Shown in pieces: positions 52,466 to 61,334 of a stretch of 64,000 nucleotides of DNA. The first letter of the stretch is position 1. Each line of letters begins with the position of its first letter. Below the pieces are notes generated by a model. That model had not been told where the DNA came from, searched no databases, and was given only the letters and a program-made list of their open reading frames with translations. This stretch comes from Rhodothermales bacterium. GTDB taxonomy: Bacteria; Bacteroidota; Rhodothermia; Rhodothermales; Bin80. The DNA lies in the NCBI GenBank assembly GCA_028278205.1, contig JANQES010000110.1:179780-243779 (forward strand). The letters are read 5' to 3'. The position numbers were made by a program, and so were the translations under genes.

Positions 52466-53872
52466 TTACCGATCTGAGACGATGCGGGCCAACACCTGAT
52501 CGAGACGGTCGAACAGCTCCTTGTCGCTGCTGAATTGCTCTCGGTACGAGGGTGCATCCAGTGACTGCTCTGTCACCTGGGTCATGGACAGACCGGCATC
52601 GATGAGATCCAGGGCCCGGCCGGCCATGAGCGTCGTCTCGATCAAGGTCTCCTCGAACGAGTGGTACTCGCCCAGGCTGGTTTCCGAGTACGTGACCGGT
52701 CCCGGTGCGGTCTCTAGTGGCAGCGGCCTGACCTCGGGCAACTGTGTGCGCACCGGGCCGTTTGCCAGGCCGTGAAGCGTATTCGCATCCCGGTCGCGGT
52801 TCGTCAACGGTTCTTGACGCGGCGCGAACAGCGCGCGCGCCGTACTGACGATCGACGCGTGGTCGTACGTGGTGTCGGTGTCGATGGTGCCGCGCGGTAT
52901 CCGTGGGGATATCAACAAAGCTGGTACTCGGGGACCGAGCATGGAAAAGTCGAAGTGCGGATCCTGCGGACTGCTGCCGTCGCCAGGTGGGGTTGCCTTT
53001 GGCGGTGCCTCGCGATCGAAGAACCCGCCGTGCTCGTCGTAGGTGATCAGGAGCAGCGTCTTGTCGAACACCTCACGGTTGGCCTTGAGCGCGTTGTACA
53101 CGTCGGCGATGAGCTTCTCGCCGAGCAGGAAGCTGTTCTCCCCTGTGCTATAGTATGGATGTTGGCTGTTACACTTCGGCCTGAGGTGGTACGGTTCGAT
53201 AAACGAGTATTTCGGGAGCGTGTTGGCCGCTACGTTCCTGTAGAATGAAGACATTCGCTTGACTTTCCAGGAATTCCGGAAGACGTACCAGAAACAAAGA
53301 GCCTGGAAGCTTCCATCCCTATATATGGTCCAGTTTCCGCCGGCCTTGTCTAAGCGCTCGAAGATGGTGGTGTTAAAGTAGTACCTGAAATCGTTGTTCA
53401 CGGAGCCGTCCGAGGTCGCGGCGTGCGCGAAGTTGCGGTTGGGCCAGGTCGCGCCCGGAACTGAGCAGAACCAGCGGGTGCAGACCGCAAACTCTCGCGC
53501 TAGCGTCGCCATCACCGGGATCTTTTCAGGATCAAAGCAGCGCATGATGTGGTCGCCAGAGGCACCGGTGCGGCCCGCATAGTCAATCACGAACCCCTCG
53601 TTGTTGGGTTCCCAGGGTTTCGGGTAGCTGCCGTTCTGCGGCTCGCGCTTGAGCAGTTGCCGCATCACGTTTACGTGCTCGTGCCCGGGATCAACGGCGA
53701 TGGTGTACTCAGCGTCCGGGCTGACGGGCACCCGGGTGCCGTTGGGGCGGGGATTGGATTCGTTGCCGGTCAGCCTATATCGCTCAGAGCCCGGGTAGTT
53801 CATGTATCCGAGCATGTGATCGAAGGACCGATTCTCGAGCATTAACACCACTAAATGTTCGATTTGGCTCAT
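52466..53872 (-). CDS. phosphoesterase/phospholipase C family protein (PF04185-type)
   Basis: 468 residues from MSQIEHLVV, with a GAGGTG ribosome site seven bases before the ATG. The family signature HLVVLMLENRSFDHMLGYMN opens the protein; SVPGATWPNRNFAHAATSDG and LLLITYDEHGGFFDREAPP carry further metal-binding residues of the alkaline-phosphatase-like fold. Relatives include bacterial phospholipases C and acid phosphatases. Unlike most, no signal peptide is visible, so it may be cytosolic or exported by another route. An in-frame upstream extension to 54013 is rejected. It stands alone between prfB and nadB. Confidence 0.85.
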   Translation of the reverse strand: MSQIEHLVVLMLENRSFDHMLGYMNYPGSERYRLTGNESNPRPNGTRVPVSPDAEYTIAVDPGHEHVNVMRQLLKREPQNGSYPKPWEPNNEGFVIDYAGRTGASGDHIMRCFDPEKIPVMATLAREFAVCTRWFCSVPGATWPNRNFAHAATSDGSVNNDFRYYFNTTIFERLDKAGGNWTIYRDGSFQALCFWYVFRNSWKVKRMSSFYRNVAANTLPKYSFIEPYHLRPKCNSQHPYYSTGENSFLLGEKLIADVYNALKANREVFDKTLLLITYDEHGGFFDREAPPKATPPGDGSSPQDPHFDFSMLGPRVPALLISPRIPRGTIDTDTTYDHASIVSTARALFAPRQEPLTNRDRDANTLHGLANGPVRTQLPEVRPLPLETAPGPVTYSETSLGEYHSFEETLIETTLMAGRALDLIDAGLSMTQVTEQSLDAPSYREQFSSDKELFDRLDQVLARIVSDR

Positions 53873-54149
53873 CTTATGCACCTCTTCTGGGCTAGTACAG
53901 GATGTACGGCATCGCGTCCTTTTGCGGCCAATAATCACCGTCCTTGCAATCCAACCTATCGAGACACCTGTCGTTGGTATTCTCGCAGAGTGCTTCGAAG
54001 CCACTTCATACAAACATGGTACACATTAACGCCTTATATATCAAGATTGTCGAAATCCTCTACAGGGCGAATGTATGGACGTGTGGACGTTAATTAAATT
54101 GTTATCTTAACTTCATCCAACCCTTCCACTTCCACAGGCCCCCAAAAAA

Positions 54150-55769
54150 ATGACGGAACGACGGAAATTTGACTATCTGGTCATCGGAAGCGGGGTGGCC
54201 GGGCTGTGGTATGCCCTCGGTGTGGCCGAGTACGGAAGCGTCGCCATCATCACCAAGAAAGAACGCGCCGAGTCGAACACGAACTATGCGCAGGGCGGCA
54301 TCGCGGCGGTGATGGACGAGCACGACTCGTTCCAGAGCCACATCGACGACACGCTCGACGCCGGGGCAGGGTTGTGCGATGCCGAGATCGTCGAGATCGT
54401 CGTCACCGAGGGGCCGGCGCGCATCCGCGAATTGATCGCGTTGGGGGCGTCGTTTACGTATCACGATGGGCAGTTGCACCTGGGGCGGGAGGGCGGCCAC
54501 TCGGCCCACCGCATCGTCCACGCCACCGACGCCACGGGCCGCGAAGTCGAGCGCGCGCTCCTGGCGAGCATCCGCAACCATCCCAACATCGAAGTCTTCG
54601 AATATCACTACGCCGTCGATCTGATTACGGAGCACCATCTGGGCCAGCACGTCAGCCGCCTCCGGCCCGACATTCACTGCTACGGCGCGTATGTGTATGA
54701 TGAAAAGGCGGACGCGGTGGAGACCTTTCTCGCCAAAGTGACGATGCTGGCGTCGGGCGGATCGGGCGCGGTCTATCTCCATACCACCAACCCCTCGATT
54801 GCCACGGGCGACGGCGTGGCGATGGCGTACCGGGCCAAGGCGCGCATCGCCAACATGGAGTTCGTCCAGTTTCACCCGACGTCGTTGTATCATCCGGATG
54901 GCGAGGCGCATACCGGCGAGAAGACGGGCAAATCGTTTTTGATTTCCGAGGCTGTGCGCGGCCACGGCGCTTTGCTTTTCAACCAGGCCGGCGAACGCTT
55001 CATGCCCGCCTACGACGACCGCGCCGAACTCGCCCCTCGCGACATCGTCGCCCGCGCCATCGACGATCAACTCAAACAACGCGGCGACGACTACGTGCTG
55101 CTCGACATCTCGCATAAACCCGCCGCCGACATCAAAGAGCATTTTCCCACGATCTCCGAAACCTGCCTCGGCTACGGCATCGACATCACAAAGCAGCCGA
55201 TCCCGGTGGTGCCGGCGGCGCATTATCAGTGCGGCGGCGTGCAGACCGACCAGCAGGCGCGAACCACCGTGCGGGGGCTTTTTGCCAGCGGCGAGGTGAC
55301 CTGCACGGGGCTGCACGGCGCCAACCGCCTCGCCAGCAATTCGTTGCTCGAAGCGCTTGTCTTCAGCCATCGGGCCGTCGAACCGGCAGTGGACTATGCC
55401 CGGCAGTGGGACTGGAAAGACGCCGTGCCCGACTGGGATGCCAGCGGCACCGAAAGCCCGCAGGAGTGGGTGCTCATCTCGCACAACCGCGACGAACTGC
55501 GCCGGGTGATGTGGGACTACGTCGGCATCGTCCGGTCGTCGTTGCGGCTGGAGCGAGCCTTCCGGCGGACGCATCTGTTGTTTCAGGAGGTCGAAGACTA
55601 CTACAGCCGCACCCGCATTTCGAGCGGGCTGTGCGAGTTGCGCAACATGATTGCCGTGGCCTACCTCATCATCCGCAGCGCCCAGATGCGCCGTGAAAGC
55701 CGCGGCCTCCATTACATGCTCGACTACCCTGACAAGGTCGAAGCCGAACGAAGGCCGAGTCTGGTTTAG
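54150..55769 (+). CDS. nadB: L-aspartate oxidase
   Basis: 539 residues, first enzyme of de novo NAD synthesis, making iminoaspartate with FAD. FDYLVIGSGVAGLWYALGVA is the FAD dinucleotide motif, NTNYAQGGIAAVMDEHDSFQ and EFVQFHPTSLYHPDGEAHT are active-site segments, and AAHYQCGGVQTDQQARTTVR, GLFASGEVTCTGLHGANRLA follow. nadA and nadC are not in the window. The start fits the family; the upstream 270 bp have no other gene. Confidence 0.96.
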   Translation: MTERRKFDYLVIGSGVAGLWYALGVAEYGSVAIITKKERAESNTNYAQGGIAAVMDEHDSFQSHIDDTLDAGAGLCDAEIVEIVVTEGPARIRELIALGASFTYHDGQLHLGREGGHSAHRIVHATDATGREVERALLASIRNHPNIEVFEYHYAVDLITEHHLGQHVSRLRPDIHCYGAYVYDEKADAVETFLAKVTMLASGGSGAVYLHTTNPSIATGDGVAMAYRAKARIANMEFVQFHPTSLYHPDGEAHTGEKTGKSFLISEAVRGHGALLFNQAGERFMPAYDDRAELAPRDIVARAIDDQLKQRGDDYVLLDISHKPAADIKEHFPTISETCLGYGIDITKQPIPVVPAAHYQCGGVQTDQQARTTVRGLFASGEVTCTGLHGANRLASNSLLEALVFSHRAVEPAVDYARQWDWKDAVPDWDASGTESPQEWVLISHNRDELRRVMWDYVGIVRSSLRLERAFRRTHLLFQEVEDYYSRTRISSGLCELRNMIAVAYLIIRSAQMRRESRGLHYMLDYPDKVEAERRPSLV

Positions 55770-55866
55770 GGGCAAATTTGCAAATAGGCAAGTGGCAAAT
55801 GGCAGGTCCTGCTACCCTTTGTCCATATGCCATTTTGCCCATTTGCCATTTGCCTATTTGCCATTC
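55770..55866. repeat. GGCAAAT-word hairpin element
   Basis: The left arm repeats GCAAATTT, GCAAATA, GGCAAGT, GGCAAATG; after a ~25-nt loop the right arm ATGCCATTTTGCCCATTTGCC and ATTTGCCTATTTGCC is the reverse complement. Same word as the element at 947, 55 kb away. Confidence 0.8.
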
Positions 55867-55935
55867 ACCATTCGTAACAATGTTAGGAAACTTCACAGCA
55901 TAGGAAGCGTTTTGAGATCCGGGAGTTCGCTCTGG

Positions 55936-55968
55936 TTTGCGTAGAGACCGCCTTTGGGCGTATATTTA
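55936..55968 (+). promoter_or_regulatory. putative Bacteroidota-type promoter of the rimP operon
   Basis: TTTG at 55936-55939 is followed after 21 nt by TATATTTA, seven of eight matches to TAnnTTTG, the -33/-7 consensus of Bacteroidota. Alternatively TTGCGT with an 18-nt spacer to TATATT. Transcription would start near 55973, just before the first leader hairpin. Confidence 0.5.
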
Positions 55969-55984
55969 TGCTTACCTGGGAGAT

Positions 55985-56016
55985 AGGGGGGCCTGCAAAG
56001 CCGCCCCTTTTTTCGT
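55985..56016 (+). terminator. terminator-like hairpin 1 in the rimP leader
   Basis: GGGGGGCCTGCAAAGCCGCCCC forms a GC-rich stem and is followed by TTTTTT. It lies about 12 nt after the predicted transcription start, suggesting attenuation rather than the end of nadB. Confidence 0.7.
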
Positions 56017-56048
56017 TAGGGTTCCAGGCTGTAGCGTTGCGCCCGTCC

Positions 56049-56074
56049 CGCCCTGGCGAGACCGGGCGTTTTTT
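56049..56074 (+). terminator. terminator-like hairpin 2 in the rimP leader
   Basis: CGCCC and GGGCG pair around a nine-to-ten-nt loop and are followed by six T. Second terminator-like structure within 90 nt, upstream of rimP. Confidence 0.65.
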
Positions 56075-56118
56075 AGCACTCATAGCCGCCCTGGCCGGGG
56101 CGGTCTGCACGGAGGAGG

Positions 56119-56598
56119 ATGATGGCGAAAACGGTAGCACCGGAGGTCGATGCGCGCGTGAAAGCGCTCGTCGAAGAGGTGCTCGCCGGTTCGCCGCACT
56201 TCCTCGTCGAGCTGGAGGTGCGCGGCGCACCGGGCTCGCAGGCCGTCGATGTTTTTATCGATAGCGACGAAGGGCTCGGCGTCGATACGCTGGCTCGGAT
56301 CAGCCGGGAGGTTGCGTTTCTGTTTGACGCAGAAGACGTGATCGCCGGGCGCTATCGGTTGAACGTCTCGTCGCCCGGTGTAGACCGGCCTTTGAAGCTG
56401 CCCCGGCAGTACAAAAAAAACGTAGGCCGCGCGCTCCGGGTGCATTACCGGAAACCCGACGGCGACGGCTATACGGAAGTGCTCGGCGACCTCGTCGAGG
56501 CCGATGACGAAGCCATTGAGGTGGTCGTCAAAGGCGGCCAGCGCAGGCGCATTCTGTACGCTGACATCCTGTGGGCGAAAGTGCAGTTGCCCTGGTGA
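56119..56598 (+). CDS. rimP: ribosome maturation factor RimP
   Basis: 159 residues. LVELEVRGAPGSQAVDVFID, RYRLNVSSPGVDRPLKLPRQ and GDLVEADDEAIEVVVKGGQ are family motifs of the N-terminal and SH3-like domains. RimP binds the maturing 30S subunit. GGAGGAGG precedes tandem ATG ATG; the second (56122) is slightly better spaced. First gene of rimP-nusA-infB, the widely conserved operon. Confidence 0.93.
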   Translation: MMAKTVAPEVDARVKALVEEVLAGSPHFLVELEVRGAPGSQAVDVFIDSDEGLGVDTLARISREVAFLFDAEDVIAGRYRLNVSSPGVDRPLKLPRQYKKNVGRALRVHYRKPDGDGYTEVLGDLVEADDEAIEVVVKGGQRRRILYADILWAKVQLPW

Positions 56599-56612
56599 TT
56601 TTTAAAACTTTG

Positions 56613-56647
56613 GCACTATCGGACGAGCGCCCGTTGTCCGATAGTGC
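56613..56647 (+). promoter_or_regulatory. 12-bp perfect hairpin between rimP and nusA
   Basis: GCACTATCGGAC and GTCCGATAGTGC pair around an 11-nt loop and end 16 nt before the nusA ATG, next to AAAAGGA. No T-run follows, so control of nusA translation or RNA processing is likelier than termination. Confidence 0.65.
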
Positions 56648-56663
56648 AAAAGGAAAAAACGAT

Positions 56664-57929
56664 ATGCACAGCACCGACCTTGTTTCCTCGTTTGCGGAAA
56701 TCGCACGCGAGAAAGACATAGATCGCGATACGCTTCAGTTGATCGTCGAGGATGTGATCCGCGCGATGATCCGGAAACGCTATGGCTCCGATGAGTCGTT
56801 CGACATCATCCTCAACCCGGACCACGGCGATATCCAGATCCTCCACGTGCGCGAGGTCGTCGAGAATTACGATCTCGAAGACCCGGTCACGCAGATCGAA
56901 CTCAAGGATGCCGTGAAGATCGACGAAGACTTCGAGGTCGAAGACGAGGTCGCCGAAGAAGTGACGATCTCTGACTTCGGACGCCGTGCGGTGCTGACGG
57001 CCCGGCAGACGTTCCGGCAGCGTATCCGCGATATCGAAAAAGAAAACGTCTACCTCGAATACTCCGATCTGGTCGGCGAGATCGTCGTCGGCGAGATTTA
57101 TCAGGTACGGCGGCGCGAGGTGCTGGTCTTTCACAACCGGGTCGAACTGGTGTTGCCGCGCGAAGAGCAGATTTACAAAGACCGCTATCGTAAAGGCGAC
57201 ATGCTGCGCGCCGTCGTCAAAGAGGTGCGCCGCGATGCCGGCAGCAACCCGCAGGTGATCATCAGCCGGGCCGATGCCGCGCTCATGGACCGCCTCTTCG
57301 AACTCGAAGTGCCGGAGATCGACGAAGGCATCGTCGAGATCAAAAAGATCGTGCGCGAGCCGGGCGACCGGGCCAAAGTGGCCGTCGTCAGCCACGACGA
57401 GCGCATCGATCCCGTCGGCGCGTGTGTCGGGCTCAAGGGCAACCGCATCCACGCCGTCGTGCGCGAGTTGAGCAACGAAAACATCGACGTGCTGCAATGG
57501 GCCGACGATCCGCACACGTTGATCAAACGCGCCCTCTCGCCGGCCAACCCGATCTCGGTATCGATCAACAATGAGTTGAATCCGCCGAGGGCGAAGGTCG
57601 TCGTGCGGGCCGACGAAGTGAGCCAGGCTATCGGGCGCGGCGGCATCAACATCCGCCTGGCTTCGAAACTCTCCGGCTACGAGATCGACGTCTACCGGGA
57701 AATCCCCGCCGACGAGGAAGACGTAGACATCGGCGAATTCGCCGACGAGTTCACCGAAGAGACCCTCCAGAAACTCCGCGACATCGGCTGCGACTCGGCC
57801 AAGGCCGTGCTCGAACTCTCGATCGACGAACTCGTCCGCCGTAGCGGTCTCGATCTGGAGACGGCGCAGAAGGTGGTCACGGCCATCAAGGCGGAATTCG
57901 AGGACGAGGAGGAAGAGGAGTTGAGCTAG
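56664..57929 (+). CDS. nusA: transcription termination/antitermination factor NusA
   Basis: 421 residues from MHSTDLVSSF. The N-terminal RNA-polymerase-binding domain (residues ~1-130) is followed by S1 (LVGEIVVGEIYQVRRREVLV), KH1 and KH2 (GACVGLKGNRIHAVVRELSN, VSQAIGRGGINIRLASKLSG). The E. coli-type acidic repeats are replaced by a helical segment (LQKLRDIGCDSAKAVLELSI, DELVRRSGLDLETAQKVVTA) and an acidic tail DEEEEELS. NusA binds RNA polymerase and hairpins, promoting or preventing termination; the tandem hairpins before rimP could be its own feedback target. The upstream in-frame extension crosses the hairpin and is rejected. Confidence 0.96.
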   Translation: MHSTDLVSSFAEIAREKDIDRDTLQLIVEDVIRAMIRKRYGSDESFDIILNPDHGDIQILHVREVVENYDLEDPVTQIELKDAVKIDEDFEVEDEVAEEVTISDFGRRAVLTARQTFRQRIRDIEKENVYLEYSDLVGEIVVGEIYQVRRREVLVFHNRVELVLPREEQIYKDRYRKGDMLRAVVKEVRRDAGSNPQVIISRADAALMDRLFELEVPEIDEGIVEIKKIVREPGDRAKVAVVSHDERIDPVGACVGLKGNRIHAVVRELSNENIDVLQWADDPHTLIKRALSPANPISVSINNELNPPRAKVVVRADEVSQAIGRGGINIRLASKLSGYEIDVYREIPADEEDVDIGEFADEFTEETLQKLRDIGCDSAKAVLELSIDELVRRSGLDLETAQKVVTAIKAEFEDEEEEELS

Positions 57930-57988
57930 AGCGCTAGCACTGCCCGGCGCGTATCAAAAAGGGCGTATGTTTAATGGAATCAGCGTAC

Positions 57989-60868
57989 ATGGCGACGACG
58001 GAGAAAAAAAAGTTCAAGAAAGTTCGGCTGCACAAAGTAGCCAAGGAACTCAACTTGACGGTCGACACGATTGTCGATCATCTTGAAGAGCAGGGGTATG
58101 CCTCGGTGCTTTCGGGCAAAGGGATCAATGCCGCCATTACCGACGAAGAGGCCTACCTGGATCTGCTGGATTTTTTCGCCGAAGACTTGCATACCCGAAG
58201 CCGGGTTCAGGAACTCCGCGCAGCCCGCCAGGCCGAGTTGGCTGCCGCGCTGGGCGAGCCGCTGCCCGACGTGGTGGCGATCAAAGATGAAGAGCCCGAA
58301 CCGCCTGTCGAAGAAGCGCCCGTCGAAGAGCCGGTCGTCGAAGAGGCGCCCGTTGAAGAAGCGCCCGTCGAAGCGCCGGTAGCCGAAGAGGCGCCGGAGG
58401 TCGAAGAGGAAGTAGCCGCGCCGGAAACCGTCGAAGCGCCCGTCGCAGAGGTCGAAGCGCCTGTTGCCGAAGCGCCGGAGGCCGAGGTCGTCGAAGCGCC
58501 GGAGGTTGTCGAAGAGGCCGCGCCGGTGGCCGAGAAGCCGCCGGCTGAAGTCGAGGGGCCCGCTGAGCCGGTTGAAGCCGTCGAAGAGCCGGTCGTTGAG
58601 GAAGTCGAAGCGCCCGCCGAAGAAGCGCCGGCTGAGGAAGTCGAGGAAGCGCCGGTGGCCGAAGCGGAGGTTCCGGTAGAGGAAATCATCGAAATACCGG
58701 AAGAGGACGAAGAGGACGAAGAGAGCGACGAACTCATCACAGCCGATCGCTACAAGCTTCAGGGCACCAAGGTTCTGGGCAAGTTGGATCTTGCCAAGGT
58801 TGACGACAAGAAGCCCACCCGGTCGCGGCGTAAACGCAAACGCAAGCGCAAGGCCGGCGCAGCGGCAGACGCCAAGCCCGAAGAGAAAGCGGTTGCGGTC
58901 GAAAAGAAGGAAAAAGCGCCTTCTAAATCGTCGAAAAGAAAGAAAAAACGCAAGCCCAAGGTCGATAGTGAAGACGTCCAGCAGACGCTTCAGGAGACCT
59001 TGCGCGAGTTGGAGCAGGGCGCGGCGCGTCTGCGCCAACGCCGGCGGCGAGCCCGGCGGCAGCAACGCGCCGAAGAGCGCGAAACCGAACGGCTGGAGAA
59101 GGAAGAACAGGAAAAAGTGCTCCGCGTCACCGAGTTCGTCTCGACCGGCGAACTGGCTGATTTGATGGGCGTCTCGGTCACCGAGGTCATCAGCATGCTC
59201 TTCAGCGCCGGCATGGTGGTCTCGATCAACCAGCGCCTCGACGCCGACACCATCCAGTTCGTCGCCGACGATTTTGGATTCGAGGTCGAGTTCATCACCG
59301 AGTTCGGCACCGAAGACATCGAGATCGAAGAAGACGATCCCGAAGATCTCCAACCGCGCGCGCCGGTGGTGACCGTCATGGGCCACGTAGACCACGGCAA
59401 GACGTCGCTGCTCGACTTCGTCCGCAGCGCCAACGTCGTGGCGGGCGAATCCGGCGGCATCACGCAGCACATCGGCGCCTATCAGGTCGAACTTCAGAAT
59501 GGCCGCGAGGTGACGTTCCTCGACACGCCGGGCCACGAAGCCTTTACCGCCATGCGCGCCCGTGGCGCCAAAGTGACCGACGTGGTGATCCTGGTCGTCG
59601 CGGCAGACGATGCGGTGATGCCCCAGACCGTCGAGGCCATCAACCACGCGCGGGCTGCCGAAGTGCCCATCATCGTGGCGATCAACAAGATCGACCTGCC
59701 CGACGCCAACCCGCAGCGGGTCTTGCAGCAGTTGGCCGAGCAAGGTGTGCTCGTCGAGCAATACGGCGGCACAGTGCAGTGCGCCGAGGTCTCGGCCAAG
59801 AGCGGCCAGGGCGTCGAAGACCTGCTCGACAAAGTGCTGCTCGAAGCCGACTTGATGGAATTGCAAGGCAACCCGGACCGCCACGCGCAGGGCGTCATCA
59901 TCGAGAGCCGTCTGGACAAAGGCCGGGGCAACATCGCCACGGTGCTCGTGCAGAACGGCACGCTCAACGTGGGCGATCCGTTTGTGGCCGGCATCTACAG
60001 CGGGCGCGTTCGCGCCATGTTCGACGAGCGGGATCACCGAATCGAGATAGCCGGCCCCTCGGAACCGGCCCTGGTATTGGGCTTAACGGGCCAGCCGAGC
60101 GTCGGCGATCAGTTTATCGGCCTCGACGATGAGAGCGAGGCGCGCGAGATCGCCCAACGACGCCAGCAGATCCACCGTGAGCAAAAGCTGCGGCAGTACA
60201 AGCACGTCCGCCTCGAAGACATTGGCCGCCGGATGGCCCTGGGCGATTTCAGCGAACTCAACCTCATTATCAAAGCCGACGTGGGCGGCTCGGTCGAAGC
60301 CATCAGCGACTCGCTGCTCAAACTCTCGACCGACGAGGTGGCCGTCAACATCATCCACAGCGGCGTGGGCGCTATCAACGAGAGCGACGTGATGCTGGCT
60401 TCGGCCTCCGATGCGGTGATCATCGGCTTCCAGGTGCGGCCTACCGCCGGCGCCCGCGCGGCAGGCGAACGCGAAGAGATCGACATCCACACCTACTCGA
60501 TCATCTACGACGCCATCGAAGACGTGCGCGACGCCCTCGAAGGCCTGCTGACGCCCGAAGAGTCTGAGAAGATCAACGGCGTGGCCGAGGTGCGCGAACT
60601 CTTCAAGGTGCCCAAAGTGGGCACCATCGCCGGTTCGTACGTCACCGAAGGCAAGATTCGCCGCAACGACACGGTGCACATCGTCCGCGAGGGGGTGGTC
60701 ATCTACGGCGGTAAAATCTCGTCGCTCCGGCGCTTTAAAGAGGACGTGCGCGAGGTCCAGAGCGGCTACGAATGCGGCATCGGCATCGAAAACTACAACG
60801 ACCTCAAAGTCGGCGATCAGATCGAAGCCTACGAAATCGTCGAAACCAAGCGTAAGCTAGAGGTTTAG
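57989..60868 (+). CDS. infB: translation initiation factor IF-2
   Basis: 959 residues. N-terminal KKVRLHKVAKELNLTVDTIV and a SAP-like helix lead into a ~160-residue Glu/Ala/Pro/Val-rich linker, a basic stretch (RSRRKRKRKRKAG) and a coiled region (RQRRRRARRQQRAEERETER). The second N-domain (VTEFVSTGELADLMGVSVTE) precedes the G domain with VVTVMGHVDHGKTSLLDFV, FLDTPGHEAFTAMRARGAKV and VAINKIDLPDANP, then the domains that bind fMet-tRNA (ending NYNDLKVGDQIEAYEIVETK). An ATG at 57974 is also possible. Its stop lies in the left arm of a 15-bp hairpin. Confidence 0.96.
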   Translation: MATTEKKKFKKVRLHKVAKELNLTVDTIVDHLEEQGYASVLSGKGINAAITDEEAYLDLLDFFAEDLHTRSRVQELRAARQAELAAALGEPLPDVVAIKDEEPEPPVEEAPVEEPVVEEAPVEEAPVEAPVAEEAPEVEEEVAAPETVEAPVAEVEAPVAEAPEAEVVEAPEVVEEAAPVAEKPPAEVEGPAEPVEAVEEPVVEEVEAPAEEAPAEEVEEAPVAEAEVPVEEIIEIPEEDEEDEESDELITADRYKLQGTKVLGKLDLAKVDDKKPTRSRRKRKRKRKAGAAADAKPEEKAVAVEKKEKAPSKSSKRKKKRKPKVDSEDVQQTLQETLRELEQGAARLRQRRRRARRQQRAEERETERLEKEEQEKVLRVTEFVSTGELADLMGVSVTEVISMLFSAGMVVSINQRLDADTIQFVADDFGFEVEFITEFGTEDIEIEEDDPEDLQPRAPVVTVMGHVDHGKTSLLDFVRSANVVAGESGGITQHIGAYQVELQNGREVTFLDTPGHEAFTAMRARGAKVTDVVILVVAADDAVMPQTVEAINHARAAEVPIIVAINKIDLPDANPQRVLQQLAEQGVLVEQYGGTVQCAEVSAKSGQGVEDLLDKVLLEADLMELQGNPDRHAQGVIIESRLDKGRGNIATVLVQNGTLNVGDPFVAGIYSGRVRAMFDERDHRIEIAGPSEPALVLGLTGQPSVGDQFIGLDDESEAREIAQRRQQIHREQKLRQYKHVRLEDIGRRMALGDFSELNLIIKADVGGSVEAISDSLLKLSTDEVAVNIIHSGVGAINESDVMLASASDAVIIGFQVRPTAGARAAGEREEIDIHTYSIIYDAIEDVRDALEGLLTPEESEKINGVAEVRELFKVPKVGTIAGSYVTEGKIRRNDTVHIVREGVVIYGGKISSLRRFKEDVREVQSGYECGIGIENYNDLKVGDQIEAYEIVETKRKLEV

Positions 60869-60960
60869 TTCTTTGTTCGGGGTGCTTCGCGCGTCAGGAG
60901 CGGGCGAGAACGCGTCGTCGTCGAAAACCAGGAGCCGGGAACAAGGAACAAAGAACTAAA
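60864..60960. repeat. GAACAAA heptamer element; left arm contains the infB stop
   Basis: TTTAGTTCTTTGTTC (60864-60878) and GAACAAAGAACTAAA (60946-60960) are perfect 15-bp reverse complements. The right side is an array GAACAAG, GAACAAA, GAACTAA. The infB TAG (60866-60868) is inside the left arm. Confidence 0.85.
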
Positions 60961-60965
60961 ATCGG

Positions 60966-61334
60966 ATGAGTATTCGGACGCAACGGGTGGCGAAGCTCTT
61001 ACAGCGGGAAATCGCCGACGTGTTGAATAAAGAATTCGGGCAGCAACTGATGGTGACGGTGACCGACGCCCGCGTCACAAAAGATCTTTCGATTGCCTAT
61101 ATCTACGTCAGTGTCTTCGGCCAGACGCCGGAGCAGCGCCAGGCTGCGTTTCGTCATCTTCAAGACCAGATCCCGCAAATCCGCTCTTCGCTGGCCAGCC
61201 GCATCCGCCACCAACTGCGCATGGTGCCCGAACTCCGCTTTTTCCTGGACGAATCGCTCGAACAAGCCCGCAAGATGGAAACCCTCTTCGACCGCATCCG
61301 CGCCGAACGCGCGCGGCGGGAGGGGGATGAGTAA
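60966..61334 (+). CDS. rbfA: ribosome-binding factor A
   Basis: 122 residues, one KH-like domain. RTQRVAKLLQREIADVLNKE, VTVTDARVTKDLSIAYIYVS and RIRHQLRMVPELRFFLDESL are the family motifs. RbfA binds the 30S subunit late in assembly and acts with RimP and IF-2, whose genes precede it. The gap to infB is repeat only. Confidence 0.95.
   Translation: MSIRTQRVAKLLQREIADVLNKEFGQQLMVTVTDARVTKDLSIAYIYVSVFGQTPEQRQAAFRHLQDQIPQIRSSLASRIRHQLRMVPELRFFLDESLEQARKMETLFDRIRAERARREGDE

Noticed and set aside
57980..60037. 685-codon open frame antisense to infB
   Set aside because: Phe/Arg/Gly-rich low-complexity mirror of the Glu/Ala/Pro linker; no support.
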